A program made the position numbers and the translations under genes. Below, piece after piece: positions 51,919 through 61,763 of a DNA stretch of 64,000 nt. The DNA lies in assembly GCA_902784585.1 (NCBI GenBank), contig CACZVM010000006.1, positions 1 through 64,000 of the forward strand, written 5' to 3'. This DNA comes from an uncultured Bacteroidales bacterium. GTDB taxonomy: Bacteria > Bacteroidota > Bacteroidia > Bacteroidales > Paludibacteraceae. The notes under the pieces are model-generated. The model had not been told where the DNA came from. It worked only from the letters and a program-made list of their open reading frames with translations, and did no database searches. The stretch's first letter is position 1; each line of letters starts with the position of its first letter.

Positions 51919-54900
51919 TTCTTTTTTCACCTTGAGATCCATGAAGATAAACTTCTTGCGGAGTGCTTCCTGCTTGTTGCGATCCCCATGTTTGGTCATC
52001 GAGCCATAGAGCACGGGGACGATGAAGAGCGTGAGGAAGGTGGAGATCGTCAGACCGCCGATGACGACGATACCGAGGGGCTGCCACATCTCTGCGCCTT
52101 CACCTTTGCTGACTGCCATCGGGATCATACCTAAGATGGTGGTGAAAGCCGTCATGAGCACAGGGCGCAGACGGGAGCGACCGGACATCTGGATAGCGTC
52201 ATTGAGCGCATATCCGCGTTCGCGCATCAGGTTGATATAGTCCACGAGCACGATACCGTTCTTCACCACAATACCGATCAGCAGTACGACACCGAGGGCA
52301 CCGACCATATCGAGTGAACGACCTGCTATCCACAGGGCAATAACCACACCCGAGAGGGCGAAAGGCACCGAGAACATGATGATGGCAGGCATACGAAGCG
52401 ACTCGAACTGCGAAGCCATCACGATATATACAAGCAGTACGATCAGGACAGCCAGCAGAACCATGTCTCTGAAGGTATCCTGTTGATCCTCATAACTACC
52501 GCCGAGGTGTACCGTATAACCGGTAGGCAGATCCAGCTGCGGCAAGACGTTTGCCTCTACCTGTTTAGCCAATTCACCCAAAGAGGTGTTGTACGGAGTG
52601 ACGCTGACGGTGACAATACGCTGACGTGCCTTACGCTCGATGGTAGGCGGTGCCCAGTATTCACCGATAGAAGCTACTTCGGAGAGTTTGACCTGTTTGC
52701 CGGTAGCCGTAGGAATAGTCATGTCCAGAACGGCGGAGATGGAGTTACGGTCTTCTTCCTGCAAACGAACCACGATATCGTATTCCGATCCGTCTTCCTT
52801 GAGGTAACCGCAAGCCATACCGGACACACGGTTTCGCAAGTAAGTGGAGATAGTAGCGGAACTGAGTCCGAGACGCGATGCTTTCTCTTTATCCACGGTG
52901 ATCTTGATATCCGGACGGTCATCCTGACGGCTGATCTTCACGTCACGGGCTCCGGGCAGCGTTGCGCTTAACTTACGGCACTGCTCTGCCAAAGAGGAGG
53001 TGAGGTCGAAATCATAACCGTAGATCTCGATATCCACCGAGTTATTACCCATACCGCCGTAACCGGAGGTGGTACACTGGTACTCAATGACTTCCGGATG
53101 ACGGCTCATCTCCTGACGCAGGGTCTCGGCTATCTGCCAAACGCTTTGATCACGTTTCCATTTCTTAGGCAGACGGATCGTCATCTGGATCGTGTTGTTC
53201 ATCGTGGAGGAGAACATAGCGGAGATAGTAGCCTCGTCGTTCGAACCGGCAGAGGTGTTGATCACCTCGATGCAAGGTACGAGTTCCAAGAAACGTGCCT
53301 CCAGTTTGCGGGCAGTCTTGAGGGTCTCCTCAATACGCGTACCGCGTTGTAACTTGATGTTCACCGTCAGACGGGCATTATCCTGTTCCTGCATGAAGTC
53401 CGTACCGATCTTGCCCATGAAGAAAGGCAGCATCGACACTACGAAGAACGCCAACAGCACGGTAAAGGTAATGAACTTGTTGTTCAGACACCAACCTAAC
53501 ATTTTTGCATACGCCTCATCGATCTTATCCAACAGATGAACGACAGTACGGTCGTACCAACTCTTCTTGCCTGCCTCATCCTCCACGAGGTTACCGTTCT
53601 CATCCACATGCACTTTCTTTGCTTTGAGCAGCTTGGAGCAGAGCATCGGAGTCAGAGAGATAGCTACTACGGTCGAAGTACAGCAAACGATGGTAACAAT
53701 CCATCCCAGTTCTTTGAACATGATACCTGCCATACCGGGAAGCATCGTCATCGGCACAAATACCGCTACGAGCACAAGGGTTGTGGCTATGACGGATACC
53801 CATACCTCGTTGGTGGCATAGATAGATGCCTCGTGCGGATCTTCACCACGTTCGATATGTCGGGTGATATTCTCCAGCACCACAATCGCATCATCCACCA
53901 CCATACCGATAGCGATAGTCAACGAACAGAGGGATATGATGTTGATCGAAGAGTCAGCCAAACCGAGGTAGATAAATGCCACAATGAGGGCAATAGGAAT
54001 CGTGATACCGATGATGATGGTAGCGCGCCATTTGCCGAGGAAGAAGAGTACCACGAGTACCACGAAGAGAAGGGCATAACCGATGGACTCCTCTAGCGAA
54101 TTGATGGAGTTTTGGATGTTCTCCGAACTCTCGAAGATCTCCTCGATCTTCACGTCGGCAGGTAACTGTTTCTGTATCTTTGCCAATTCCTTCTTGATAT
54201 CACGGCAGACCTTCACGGTGTTGGCTCCGGTCTGTTTGGAAACCACCAGACGGACAGACTCGCGTCCGTTGGTCTTCTCATCCAGAGTCAGGTCCTTGAT
54301 GGTATCTTTCACCGTCGCGATGTCGCGGATGAAGACCTGCTGACCTTGCGGAGTCATCGCTACCATCAGGTTGCCGATCTCGGAGGACTCCAAGTACTCC
54401 GAACGAACCTGCATCTGATATTGCTCCTGAGGCATCTTGATCGTACCGGAAGAGAGATTGAGGTTATTCGCTGCCACTACGTTTCCGACCTGCTCCAACG
54501 TGATACCATAGGCATCGAGTTTCTGCTGGTCGATATCGACATATACATATCGGTCCGGCGAACCGGAGAGAGAGAGGTTACCGATACCGTCCACTTGGTT
54601 GAGCTGCGGGATGACCTCGTCGTTGAGGATCTTGTCCAGACCCGGGTAGGTCTCGTCTGCCGTGATGGAGTACATACATACCGGCATAGAGGACGTCGAG
54701 AGTTTGAAGATCATCGGCGTTCCGCAGTTGTCCGGCAGGTTGTTCTTGGTCATATCGACAAACGAACGCACATCATTCACTGCCTCGTCCATGTTCGAAC
54801 CCCATTCCAGCTGAAGAGTGACCATGGAGAGATTGTCCTTGGATTGCGATGTGATATGCTTCAAGTGATCCACCGAGGTGAGGGCGTTCTCCATGTACTT

Positions 54901-55092
54901 GGTCACGTTCGTCTCTATCTCAGAAGCGGATGCTCCCGGGTAAGTCGTCATCACCGTGATGTACGGAGGATCCATTTCCGGGAACTGGTCAATCGGCAGT
55001 CTAAGGAAACTAAAGATACCGATAATAATGACCGCAATGAAGATCAGGGCGGTCGTTACCGGCTTTTCAATCGCTGTTTTGTATATTGCCAT
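51910..55092 (-). CDS. RND efflux transporter, inner membrane permease
   Basis: 1060 residues, the AcrB/MexB-like hydrophobe-amphiphile efflux layout: twelve helices and two large periplasmic loops. Seen are FLRLPIDQFPEMDPPYITVMTTYPGASASEIETNVT near the start, the proton-relay pair in GMVVDDAIVVLENI (TM4, about residue 405), and the C-terminal GVVLLIGIVVKNGIVLVDYIN and RLRPVLMTAFTTILGMIPMA. It exports toxic compounds with the adaptor and TolC genes that precede it. Confidence 0.96.
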   Translation of the reverse strand: MAIYKTAIEKPVTTALIFIAVIIIGIFSFLRLPIDQFPEMDPPYITVMTTYPGASASEIETNVTKYMENALTSVDHLKHITSQSKDNLSMVTLQLEWGSNMDEAVNDVRSFVDMTKNNLPDNCGTPMIFKLSTSSMPVCMYSITADETYPGLDKILNDEVIPQLNQVDGIGNLSLSGSPDRYVYVDIDQQKLDAYGITLEQVGNVVAANNLNLSSGTIKMPQEQYQMQVRSEYLESSEIGNLMVAMTPQGQQVFIRDIATVKDTIKDLTLDEKTNGRESVRLVVSKQTGANTVKVCRDIKKELAKIQKQLPADVKIEEIFESSENIQNSINSLEESIGYALLFVVLVVLFFLGKWRATIIIGITIPIALIVAFIYLGLADSSINIISLCSLTIAIGMVVDDAIVVLENITRHIERGEDPHEASIYATNEVWVSVIATTLVLVAVFVPMTMLPGMAGIMFKELGWIVTIVCCTSTVVAISLTPMLCSKLLKAKKVHVDENGNLVEDEAGKKSWYDRTVVHLLDKIDEAYAKMLGWCLNNKFITFTVLLAFFVVSMLPFFMGKIGTDFMQEQDNARLTVNIKLQRGTRIEETLKTARKLEARFLELVPCIEVINTSAGSNDEATISAMFSSTMNNTIQMTIRLPKKWKRDQSVWQIAETLRQEMSRHPEVIEYQCTTSGYGGMGNNSVDIEIYGYDFDLTSSLAEQCRKLSATLPGARDVKISRQDDRPDIKITVDKEKASRLGLSSATISTYLRNRVSGMACGYLKEDGSEYDIVVRLQEEDRNSISAVLDMTIPTATGKQVKLSEVASIGEYWAPPTIERKARQRIVTVSVTPYNTSLGELAKQVEANVLPQLDLPTGYTVHLGGSYEDQQDTFRDMVLLAVLIVLLVYIVMASQFESLRMPAIIMFSVPFALSGVVIALWIAGRSLDMVGALGVVLLIGIVVKNGIVLVDYINLMRERGYALNDAIQMSGRSRLRPVLMTAFTTILGMIPMAVSKGEGAEMWQPLGIVVIGGLTISTFLTLFIVPVLYGSMTKHGDRNKQEALRKKFIFMDLKVKKENS

Positions 55093-55106
55093 AATCTAAT
55101 TGTCAA

Positions 55107-56111
55107 TTAATCTACTACATTGATTTTCACGCCGTCCACAAGTTTGTGCTGACCGGTGGTGACGAGTTCTACGCCGTCAATGATCTCCGGTGCGATGATC
55201 TCGATGTTCTGATCGAAACGCTGACCGAGGGTCACAGCTACACGTTTAGCATATCCGTTCTCGTTGAGGAAGACATAACGGTCGTTCGCTCCAACGAGTT
55301 TCTCCACTGCCTGATAAGGAGCTACGATAGCTTTCTCCTTACCCAAACCGATCTGGGTCGTTACATACATACCCGGACGCAGCAACATGCTACCATTCGG
55401 AATGACGATCTTGCATTGGAAGGTGTGACTCGACGGATCAATGGTCGGGTACACGATCTCTACGGTAGCGGGGAAAATCTTATCGGGATAGATTTCCGAA
55501 GTGAGGGTTAGTTTCATCCCCTCTTTGAGTTTCGGGAAGTAGTTCTCGGGAATAGCAATCAGCGCTTTGAGACGATCAAGCTGAGTGAGCACCAAGATCG
55601 GCTGACCTCCGTAGAGCTCGCCGTCCTCGTAGTTCTTAGCCGAAATAACGCCGCTGAACGGAGCCTTGTAATACGTGTTTGCCTCAATAAACTCCAACTG
55701 CTCTTTCGTGGCGTTGTATTGCGTAGTGAGTTGATCCAACTGTTGCTGGGTAGCCGAACCGGTCTTGAGCAGCATCTCCACACGTTTCTTCTCGGTCTCT
55801 AAGTTAGCCAAATTGATCTTAGTGGTCTTGTACTGCGTCTGATCCATGTTCACCAACGACTGACCTTTGGACACTTTGTTGCCCACTTCCACAAAAATAT
55901 GCTCGATAGTACCGGTGAGCGACGGAGCTACATTGAGAGTGACGTAGCCTTGGAGGTTCGTGGAGACGCTGATCACACGCTCAATCTCTTGCGCCTTGAG
56001 AACGGTGGTGCGTACTTGTTCTACGCGCTCCTCTTTCTCTTCTGTGGTTTCTTTCTTGCCGCAAGCTACAAATGCCAATGCGGCGAGTGAATAAATTAAA
56101 ATCTTTTTCAT
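55107..56111 (-). CDS. RND efflux periplasmic adaptor lipoprotein
   Basis: 334 residues, lipobox at Cys17 (LAFVACGKK). HlyD/AcrA-type: barrel-sandwich halves (GYVTLNVAPSLTGTIEHIFVEVGNKVSKGQSLVNMD; YKAPFSGVISAKNYEDGELYGGQPILVL), a coiled hairpin between (NLETEKKRVEMLLKTGSATQQQLDQLTTQYNATKEQLE), then beta-barrel and membrane-proximal parts. 14 bases before the permease. Confidence 0.95.
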   Translation of the reverse strand: MKKILIYSLAALAFVACGKKETTEEKEERVEQVRTTVLKAQEIERVISVSTNLQGYVTLNVAPSLTGTIEHIFVEVGNKVSKGQSLVNMDQTQYKTTKINLANLETEKKRVEMLLKTGSATQQQLDQLTTQYNATKEQLEFIEANTYYKAPFSGVISAKNYEDGELYGGQPILVLTQLDRLKALIAIPENYFPKLKEGMKLTLTSEIYPDKIFPATVEIVYPTIDPSSHTFQCKIVIPNGSMLLRPGMYVTTQIGLGKEKAIVAPYQAVEKLVGANDRYVFLNENGYAKRVAVTLGQRFDQNIEIIAPEIIDGVELVTTGQHKLVDGVKINVVD

Positions 56112-56152
56112 ATAATTATTAATTCTTAATTCTTAATTTTTAATTTTATTTG
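56112..56152. repeat. Heptamer array (TTCTTAA/TTTTTAA type)
   Basis: TTAATTC, TTAATTC, TTAATTT-type units in the gap between TolC and adaptor genes; it runs up to the tolC stop codon. Confidence 0.8.
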
Positions 56153-57486
56153 TTCAAGAACTCTTCCAACTCAGATTGTGCATTGATCAGACTCAACATC
56201 GCCTGCACGTAGGTCGATTGTGCGCTGATGAGATCATTCGAAGCATTGGTCAACTCCAAGTTCGATGCGGCACCCCATTTGAATTTCTCTGCGGTGGAAT
56301 GGAACACACGTTGCGTCACCTCTATATTCTCCTTCTCATTGAGATAGGTCTCATACGCATTGGTAAGATTGAAACAAAGCTGACGATACTGGATCTCTAA
56401 ATTATCCGTGGTCTCGGAGAGGGTGTTTTTAGCCTCCTCCAAAGCGATTTTCTTCTCTACTATGCCTGCTGCGCGTTTACCGGATGACCAGAGCGGCATT
56501 TTTACACTCACTTGTATTACATTCGGCGGAGTCATACGCATTCCTCCTTCGCCGTAGTACTGCTGGTTTGTGTAGTTATATCCTACACCGATGGTCGGTC
56601 CGTATGCCCAACTTGCCATGTGTACATTTCGTTTGGCGAGTTCCACCTGTTTGGAGAGAAGCTGGTAGTTGAGGTTGTTCTCCACGGCGAAATTCTCACC
56701 CAAAAGGTTCAGCACGCGTTCCGGAGAAAGGACTTCATCGATGCTCTCGGTTAATGTCAACTCCGTTTCAGCCGGTACATCTAACAGCACTTTGAGGCTG
56801 TTGGTTGCCAATTCGATATTCCGTTTCTGTACGTTGATGGAGTTTTTGAGAGTGTTCACGCGCACATGGATCTGGTCAGCTGTGGTCTGCTCGGCAGCTC
56901 CGGCCTCTACCGCATTGCGGGTAATGGTCTCCAAATGCTCGATATTATTCAAACTCGAATCCAGCAAATTAGAGATACTACGCAGAGCCAGAACGGATAC
57001 ATAGCTGCTCAGAATACTGCTTCGAAGTTCGCTTTCCGATTTCTCCAGAGCGATTTTTTTCATGTCAATCGCTACGTTATTGAGCAGAACGCCTACGATC
57101 GCTTGTCCGTTAAGACCTACAGATGCCGTCACACCAAGAGTTCCTACATTAGGCATGTTAATCTCAATCGGCATTCCGCCCATACCTAATGTGGCGCTAT
57201 ATCCTAAATAATCACTGTAACTATACGTTCCATCTACCTGAGGCAACATCGAAGCGATGGTTTGCCAGCGGGCTGCGTAGGCTTCCTGTACTGCTAAGGA
57301 GGCATTCTTCAGCGTGCGGTTCTGCTTTACCGCGTAGTCCTGCGCCTCTTTGAGCGACAGGCTCAATGTTTTCGGTGCCCCGTCTTTGTAGATTTGGGAA
57401 CCTTTTGTGGCCGCCATCACATGGTCTTCTGCCATCATTCCGGCACTCATCAATACTACTGATAATAAAATAAGGAATTTTTTCAT
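56146..57486 (-). CDS. TolC-family outer membrane channel of the RND pump
   Basis: 446 residues from ATG 57486 (MKKFLILLSVVLMSAGMMA, a signal peptide); the 12 further open codons upstream lie in repeat DNA. Two TolC repeats with LSLSLKEAQDYAVKQNRTLKNASL at the front and VKMPLWSSGKRAAGIVEKKIALEEAKNTL and NASNDLISAQSTYVQAMLSLINAQSELEEFL at the back. It follows the tetR gene and precedes the adaptor. Confidence 0.94.
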   Translation of the reverse strand: MKKFLILLSVVLMSAGMMAEDHVMAATKGSQIYKDGAPKTLSLSLKEAQDYAVKQNRTLKNASLAVQEAYAARWQTIASMLPQVDGTYSYSDYLGYSATLGMGGMPIEINMPNVGTLGVTASVGLNGQAIVGVLLNNVAIDMKKIALEKSESELRSSILSSYVSVLALRSISNLLDSSLNNIEHLETITRNAVEAGAAEQTTADQIHVRVNTLKNSINVQKRNIELATNSLKVLLDVPAETELTLTESIDEVLSPERVLNLLGENFAVENNLNYQLLSKQVELAKRNVHMASWAYGPTIGVGYNYTNQQYYGEGGMRMTPPNVIQVSVKMPLWSSGKRAAGIVEKKIALEEAKNTLSETTDNLEIQYRQLCFNLTNAYETYLNEKENIEVTQRVFHSTAEKFKWGAASNLELTNASNDLISAQSTYVQAMLSLINAQSELEEFLNK

Positions 57487-57504
57487 ATATGTTATTTTTT
57501 CAAT

Positions 57505-57541
57505 TTTCTTTTCACCTTTCACTTTTCACCTTTCACCTTTC
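57505..57541. repeat. Heptamer array (TTTCACC type)
   Basis: TTTCACC, TTTCACT, TTTCACC, TTTCACC, TTTCAAA between tetR and tolC; the last units overlap the tetR stop and encode its final Lys-Gly-Glu-Arg. Confidence 0.88.
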
Positions 57542-58134
57542 AAATATAGTGCCAAACCTTCCTCGGAGAGAATACCGCGAACGAGGATGTCCATCGCCGT
57601 ATGTCCGAGTTGGTGCATGTTATGATTCGCCTCTAACTCTTCTATGTCGCGGATCGCACTGATATAAATACGAGCAAAAATAAGTGACGTTAATTCTATA
57701 TTAAGGTTCGCGCGCACGAGACCCTGCTCCACACCCTGCTCGATATACTGCGTCAAATAACGTTTGTGCATCTCAAAACACTCTGCCTGAAAATCCGCAA
57801 ACTGACGAGGGTAGTATTTCTTGAGGTCAAAGACCAACTGAGGTACACGACGTACGTCGTTCTTCTCTGCTGCCTGCCGTTTGATAAACAGCTTCACGAT
57901 CTGCCGAAAATCATTCAACTTCAGCAGCTCCTCCATCTTCGTACTCATGTACTTCAGGTTAGCCTGTAACATCTGCTCAATCAGTTCATCCTTTGACGCA
58001 AAATAAACGTAGAATGTCTTCTTCGACATGCCGAGTTCATGACAGATATCATCTATCGAAACACTACGGATACCAAGGCGAAAGAACATCTCGCCTGCCG
58101 TCTGGATAATATGATTTTTCTGGTCTTCCGACAT
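57526..58134 (-). CDS. TetR/AcrR-family repressor of the RND operon
   Basis: 202 residues. The N-terminal helix-turn-helix is plain (FRLGIRSVSIDDICHELGMSKKTFYVYFASKDELIEQML, about 18-55); the helical ligand domain ends at LILVRG-like ILVRGILSEEGLALYLKGER. First gene of the operon tetR-tolC-adaptor-RND-P-II, so it probably represses its own transcript and is released by pump substrates. An inverted repeat at 58191-58222 is a candidate operator. Confidence 0.93.
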   Translation of the reverse strand: MSEDQKNHIIQTAGEMFFRLGIRSVSIDDICHELGMSKKTFYVYFASKDELIEQMLQANLKYMSTKMEELLKLNDFRQIVKLFIKRQAAEKNDVRRVPQLVFDLKKYYPRQFADFQAECFEMHKRYLTQYIEQGVEQGLVRANLNIELTSLIFARIYISAIRDIEELEANHNMHQLGHTAMDILVRGILSEEGLALYLKGER

Positions 58135-58153
58135 CTTTTCAGCAAAAAAGCGT

Positions 58154-58186
58154 GCAAAAGTACAAAAAATATTTTATATACGCAAG
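58154..58186 (-). promoter_or_regulatory. Promoter of the tetR-RND operon
   Basis: Minus strand: CTTGC at 58182-58186, 19 bases, TACTTTTGC at 58154-58162; leader about 15 bases. Confidence 0.8.
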
Positions 58187-58190
58187 AAAA

Positions 58191-58222
58191 ATGGAAACTT
58201 TTTTCACTTTTGTAGTTTCCAT
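58191..58222. promoter_or_regulatory. Inverted repeat, candidate TetR operator
   Basis: ATGGAAAC, 16-base spacer, GTTTCCAT. It lies 5 bases upstream of the tetR -33 box and 34 bases upstream of the divergent DUF3078 promoter, so it could serve both. Confidence 0.55.
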
Positions 58223-58255
58223 GTGACAATAAAAAATGACTTATAAAAGAAAATA

Positions 58256-58288
58256 TTTGCGTATATCAAAAAAAAGTTGTAACTTTGC
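58256..58288 (+). promoter_or_regulatory. Promoter of the DUF3078 gene
   Basis: TTTGC at 58256-58260, 19 bases, TAACTTTGC at 58280-58288; leader about 65 bases. Confidence 0.85.
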
Positions 58289-58359
58289 AGCGGTTTTTGC
58301 AAAACCGAGCAAAGACCAAGAACAACAAACAATATAACAAACAATTTTTTTGAATAACA

Positions 58360-59586
58360 ATGAAACGAACCTTTTTATCTGTAGCGCTGTGCCTAATGGC
58401 TGCGCTGACAATGACTGCCCAAGAGGTAGATAAAGCGGTGGTAACCGATAACGCAGAGAAGGCTGCTAAAGCAGGAGACGATCTAAAGAAGTTGGAAGAG
58501 GCCGAGAAAGCCTGGAAATTCGATGGTACGGTCGGACTGAATGCCGCCGCTACCGGACTGGTAAACTGGGCTGCCGGCGGTAAGAACAATATCAACGGCA
58601 TCGTCTACGCCAAGTTGCACCTGCTCTATCACAAGAACGGCTTTGCCTGGGAGACGAACTTCGACACCGACTTCGGTATGACGTGGATTGACCAGAAAGA
58701 AGATAAATTCCAGAAATCGAGCGATAATATCAAGCTCGCTACCAAATTCGGTTGGGAATTCAAGCCGACCTGGTACCTGACGGTGCTGGGTGGATTCCAG
58801 AGCCAGTACGCTCCCGGATTTGACTACATCGACGGACACAACCCACTGATCTCCAAATGGTTGGCACCGTCATACACCGACATCTCCGTCGGTATCGACT
58901 GGAAGAAGAGTTACAAAGGAGCGGACTTCTCTATCTATCTTTCTCCTATCGCCGGACGTATCACCACAGCCTATATCGGCGACAGCTGGAACAAGAAATA
59001 CACCAAGTCGCAGTGGTTGGCCGACAACCCCGACAAGACAGAGGCTGACTGGAATGACAATATATACCAGAGCTTGGTAGACAACCATCAGGACGTACGA
59101 ACCTCGCTGCAACAGTCGATTGGCACGTATTACTACACAGAGGACAGCATGGATCCTAAGTATCGCAACTTCCGCGCTGAGTTCGGTTTGAGTTTCAAGG
59201 GTGGCATCGCCTATACCTACAAAGACCTGAAGCTGAGCACTACGCTTGCACTCTTCACCCCGTATCAGGGTAAGGGATTCAGTCTGAAGAATCAGTTCAT
59301 CAACTCCGTCGATCCCGCCACCGGCAATCCCCACACGGAGGCGGACTGGATGGCGCTGCCGCTGGAAAAGCGTTACTTTGAGTACTCTAACCGTAATCGT
59401 TTCTTCGGTATGTTCGATGTCGATTGGGATGTAGCGCTGAGTTATCAGTTCCTCAAGTGCCTGCAAGTGACGCTGCAGACCAGCCTGAAGTACTATCCGG
59501 GAACACTGATCGAGAAAGACGGTGTCATGAGCGAGCGCGTACAGTTCAAGGGTGTCATCGGTGTAGGTGTCGGATATAGTTTTTAA
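58360..59586 (+). CDS. DUF3078 outer membrane protein
   Basis: 408 residues, signal peptide (cut near TMTAQ, residue 20). Alternating aromatic/polar strands with WKFDGTVGLNAAATGLVNWAAGGKNNINGIVYAKL and a C-terminal VGVGYSF typical of outer membrane barrels; the DUF3078 family is restricted to Bacteroidota and of unknown role. A charged coiled stretch (NAEKAAKAGDDLKKLEEAEKAW) sits between signal peptide and barrel. Confidence 0.88.
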   Translation: MKRTFLSVALCLMAALTMTAQEVDKAVVTDNAEKAAKAGDDLKKLEEAEKAWKFDGTVGLNAAATGLVNWAAGGKNNINGIVYAKLHLLYHKNGFAWETNFDTDFGMTWIDQKEDKFQKSSDNIKLATKFGWEFKPTWYLTVLGGFQSQYAPGFDYIDGHNPLISKWLAPSYTDISVGIDWKKSYKGADFSIYLSPIAGRITTAYIGDSWNKKYTKSQWLADNPDKTEADWNDNIYQSLVDNHQDVRTSLQQSIGTYYYTEDSMDPKYRNFRAEFGLSFKGGIAYTYKDLKLSTTLALFTPYQGKGFSLKNQFINSVDPATGNPHTEADWMALPLEKRYFEYSNRNRFFGMFDVDWDVALSYQFLKCLQVTLQTSLKYYPGTLIEKDGVMSERVQFKGVIGVGVGYSF

Positions 59587-59612
59587 TTAAGATTAAAAAT
59601 TAAGAATTATTT
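59587..59612. repeat. Short heptamer-like spacer (TTAAAAA/TTAAGAA)
   Basis: AATTAAG, ATTAAAA, ATTAAGAA units between the DUF3078 gene and the coiled-coil gene. Confidence 0.65.
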
Positions 59613-59614
59613 GG

Positions 59615-59890
59615 ATGCAGGTTCTCGACGACCTTTCGCAAAACGTACATCTGTTGCTGGAACGCTATGAGGCGTTGCAGCAGGAGAATGCATCGCTGCG
59701 TGAGGACATCGAACGCCAGCGCGACGAATTGATCCGCACGCATAGTGAGTTGCAGAGCCTGCAGCAGCAGAACCGACGGCTGGCCATGGCCGGCGCGATG
59801 AGCAGCGCCGAAGGCAGCGAACAGGCACAGAAGCGCATCAATGCCCTGATTGCCCAAGTGGATCGGGCGATAGCAGCACTGAAAAAATAA
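59615..59890 (+). CDS. Small coiled-coil protein (ZapB-like by position)
   Basis: 91 residues, almost wholly coiled coil (LLERYEALQQENASLREDIERQRDELIRTHSELQSLQQQNRRLA), then a short flexible region and a second helix (INALIAQVDRAIAALKK). The same small gene precedes zapA in many Bacteroidota. By length and structure it could be a ZapB-type partner of ZapA in Z-ring assembly, but sequence alone does not prove this. Confidence 0.75.
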   Translation: MQVLDDLSQNVHLLLERYEALQQENASLREDIERQRDELIRTHSELQSLQQQNRRLAMAGAMSSAEGSEQAQKRINALIAQVDRAIAALKK

Positions 59891-59910
59891 AATCTAACGG
59901 CAGAAAACTG

Positions 59911-60204
59911 ATGGCTTCTATTGACAAGCAACATATCAATCTGCATCTGGATGCCCACGTAGTGGGACTGGATGTGCCGCGCGAGCAGGAACCCAACTAC
60001 CGCAAGGCGGCGGAACTGCTCAACCGTCGCTATCAGTACTACCTCAAACTGCGTCCGAACGCATCGGCCGAACAACTATGGATGTACACCGCCCTAGAGG
60101 TGGCTGTAGCCTTGCAGTCGGACGTACGCGAGAAGAGTCTGGTGCCCGTAGAAAAAGAGATCAAAGAATTGAATCAAATAATAACTGAAAAACTAACAAA
60201 ATGA
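59911..60204 (+). CDS. zapA: Cell division protein ZapA
   Basis: 97 residues. ZapA bundles FtsZ filaments. The N-terminal beta part [33 protein letters not shown] and the C-terminal helix ([15 protein letters not shown]...[14 protein letters not shown]) match the family. The rny start overlaps its stop by 4 bases, the usual Bacteroidota arrangement. Confidence 0.9.
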   Translation: MASIDKQHINLHLDAHVVGLDVPREQEPNYRKAAELLNRRYQYYLKLRPNASAEQLWMYTALEVAVALQSDVREKSLVPVEKEIKELNQIITEKLTK

Positions 60205-61733
60205 ACACAGCAATCCTAATCGTGATTAGTGCAGTCTGCGGCCTAGCATTAGGCTCCGGACTCTACTACCTCATCGCTCGCATCATCGGCGGCGGCATCA
60301 TCCGCAAGGCCACTGAGGAGGCAGAGATGGTGAAGAAGAACAAGATTGTTGAGGCAAAAGAGAAATTCATCGCCCTGAAGTTGGAGCACGACAATACTGT
60401 ACGTGAGCAGGACAAACGCATGCAGCAACAAGAGCAGCGTCTGCAGCAACGTGAGCAACAACTCAACCAGCGCCAGGGTGACGTACAACGCAGCCTCAAC
60501 GAAGTGAATCAGAAGATGCAGCAGGTGGAACAGCGCCAACAGGCCCTGGACTACAAGCAGCAAGAAGTGGAACGTCTGCACCATGAGGCAGAGAAACAAC
60601 TGGAACAACTTAGTGGCATGTCGGCCGAAGAGGCCAAGAAGCAACTGGTGGAGACCCTGAAGGACGAAGCCAAGACAGCCGCCATGAGTTACGTGAACGA
60701 GATCATGGATAACGCCCGTCTGGAGGCCAATCGCGAGGCGAAGAAGATCATCATCCAGACCATCCAACGCGTATCGTCGGAGACAGCGGCAGAGAGCACC
60801 GTCTCCGTCTTCCACATCGAGAACGACGAAGTGAAAGGTCGTATCATCGGCCGTGAGGGACGTAACATCCGCGCCTTGGAAGCCGCTACCGGAGTGGAGA
60901 TCGTAGTGGACGACACGCCGGAAGCCATCACGCTCTCCGCCTTCGATCCCGTTCGTCGTGAGATAGCTCGTCTGGCCTTGCATCAGTTGGTACAAGACGG
61001 ACGTATCCACCCCGCCCGCATCGAAGAGGTGGTAGCGAAAGTGACCAAACAGGTGGAAGAAGAGATCATCGAGGTGGGCAAACGTACCACTATCGACCTC
61101 GGTGTTCACGGTTTGCACCCCGAACTGGTACGTCTGGTAGGTAAGATGAAGTACCGTTCGTCCTATGGACAGAACCTGCTGCAGCACAGCCGCGAGACCG
61201 CCAACCTGTGTGCCGCGATGGCAGGCGAACTGGGCCTGAACGTCAAGGCAGCAAAACGTGCCGGACTGCTGCACGACATCGGTAAAGTAGCCGACGATGA
61301 TGTCGAGTTGCCGCACGCCGAACTGGGCATGAAGCTTTGCGAGAAATACGGCGAGAAACCCGATATATGCAATGCCGTAGGCGCCCACCACGACGAGTGT
61401 GAGATGAAGAGTCTGATTGCACCTATCGTACAGGCCTGCGACGCCATCTCCGGTGCCCGCCCCGGTGCCCGCCGCGAGATCGTAGAGAGCTACGTGAAAC
61501 GACTGAACGACCTGGAGAACATGGCGATGTCCTTCCCCGGCGTAGTGAAGACCTATGCCCTGCAGGCAGGTCGCGAACTGCGCGTCATTGTGGGTGCTGA
61601 CAAAATCAGCGACAAAGACACCGAACTGCTCTCGTTCGACCTGGCCAAACGTATCCAGGACGAGATGACCTACCCCGGACAGATCAAGGTGACCGTCATC
61701 CGTGAGGTACGCGCCATCAATGTGGCGAAATAA
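60201..61733 (+). CDS. rny: Ribonuclease Y
   Basis: 510 residues. N-terminal membrane helix (about 3-25), a long Gln/Glu-rich coiled coil (about 40-190), KH domain ([40 protein letters not shown]) and HD domain with metal ligands ([40 protein letters not shown]). A membrane-bound endoribonuclease that starts mRNA decay. Confidence 0.96.
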   Translation: MNTAILIVISAVCGLALGSGLYYLIARIIGGGIIRKATEEAEMVKKNKIVEAKEKFIALKLEHDNTVREQDKRMQQQEQRLQQREQQLNQRQGDVQRSLNEVNQKMQQVEQRQQALDYKQQEVERLHHEAEKQLEQLSGMSAEEAKKQLVETLKDEAKTAAMSYVNEIMDNARLEANREAKKIIIQTIQRVSSETAAESTVSVFHIENDEVKGRIIGREGRNIRALEAATGVEIVVDDTPEAITLSAFDPVRREIARLALHQLVQDGRIHPARIEEVVAKVTKQVEEEIIEVGKRTTIDLGVHGLHPELVRLVGKMKYRSSYGQNLLQHSRETANLCAAMAGELGLNVKAAKRAGLLHDIGKVADDDVELPHAELGMKLCEKYGEKPDICNAVGAHHDECEMKSLIAPIVQACDAISGARPGARREIVESYVKRLNDLENMAMSFPGVVKTYALQAGRELRVIVGADKISDKDTELLSFDLAKRIQDEMTYPGQIKVTVIREVRAINVAK

Positions 61734-61734
61734 C

Positions 61735-61763
61735 GTTTAGCGTTTAACGTTTAGAGATTAGAG
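61735..61763. repeat. Heptamer array (GTTTAGC type)
   Basis: GTTTAGC, GTTTAAC, GTTTAGA, GATTAGA between the convergent rny and trmN6 genes. Confidence 0.85.

Noticed and set aside
60249-61391. A 380-codon open frame antisense to rny
   Set aside because: Leu/His-rich shadow of the Gln/Glu-rich coiled coil of ribonuclease Y; no independent support.
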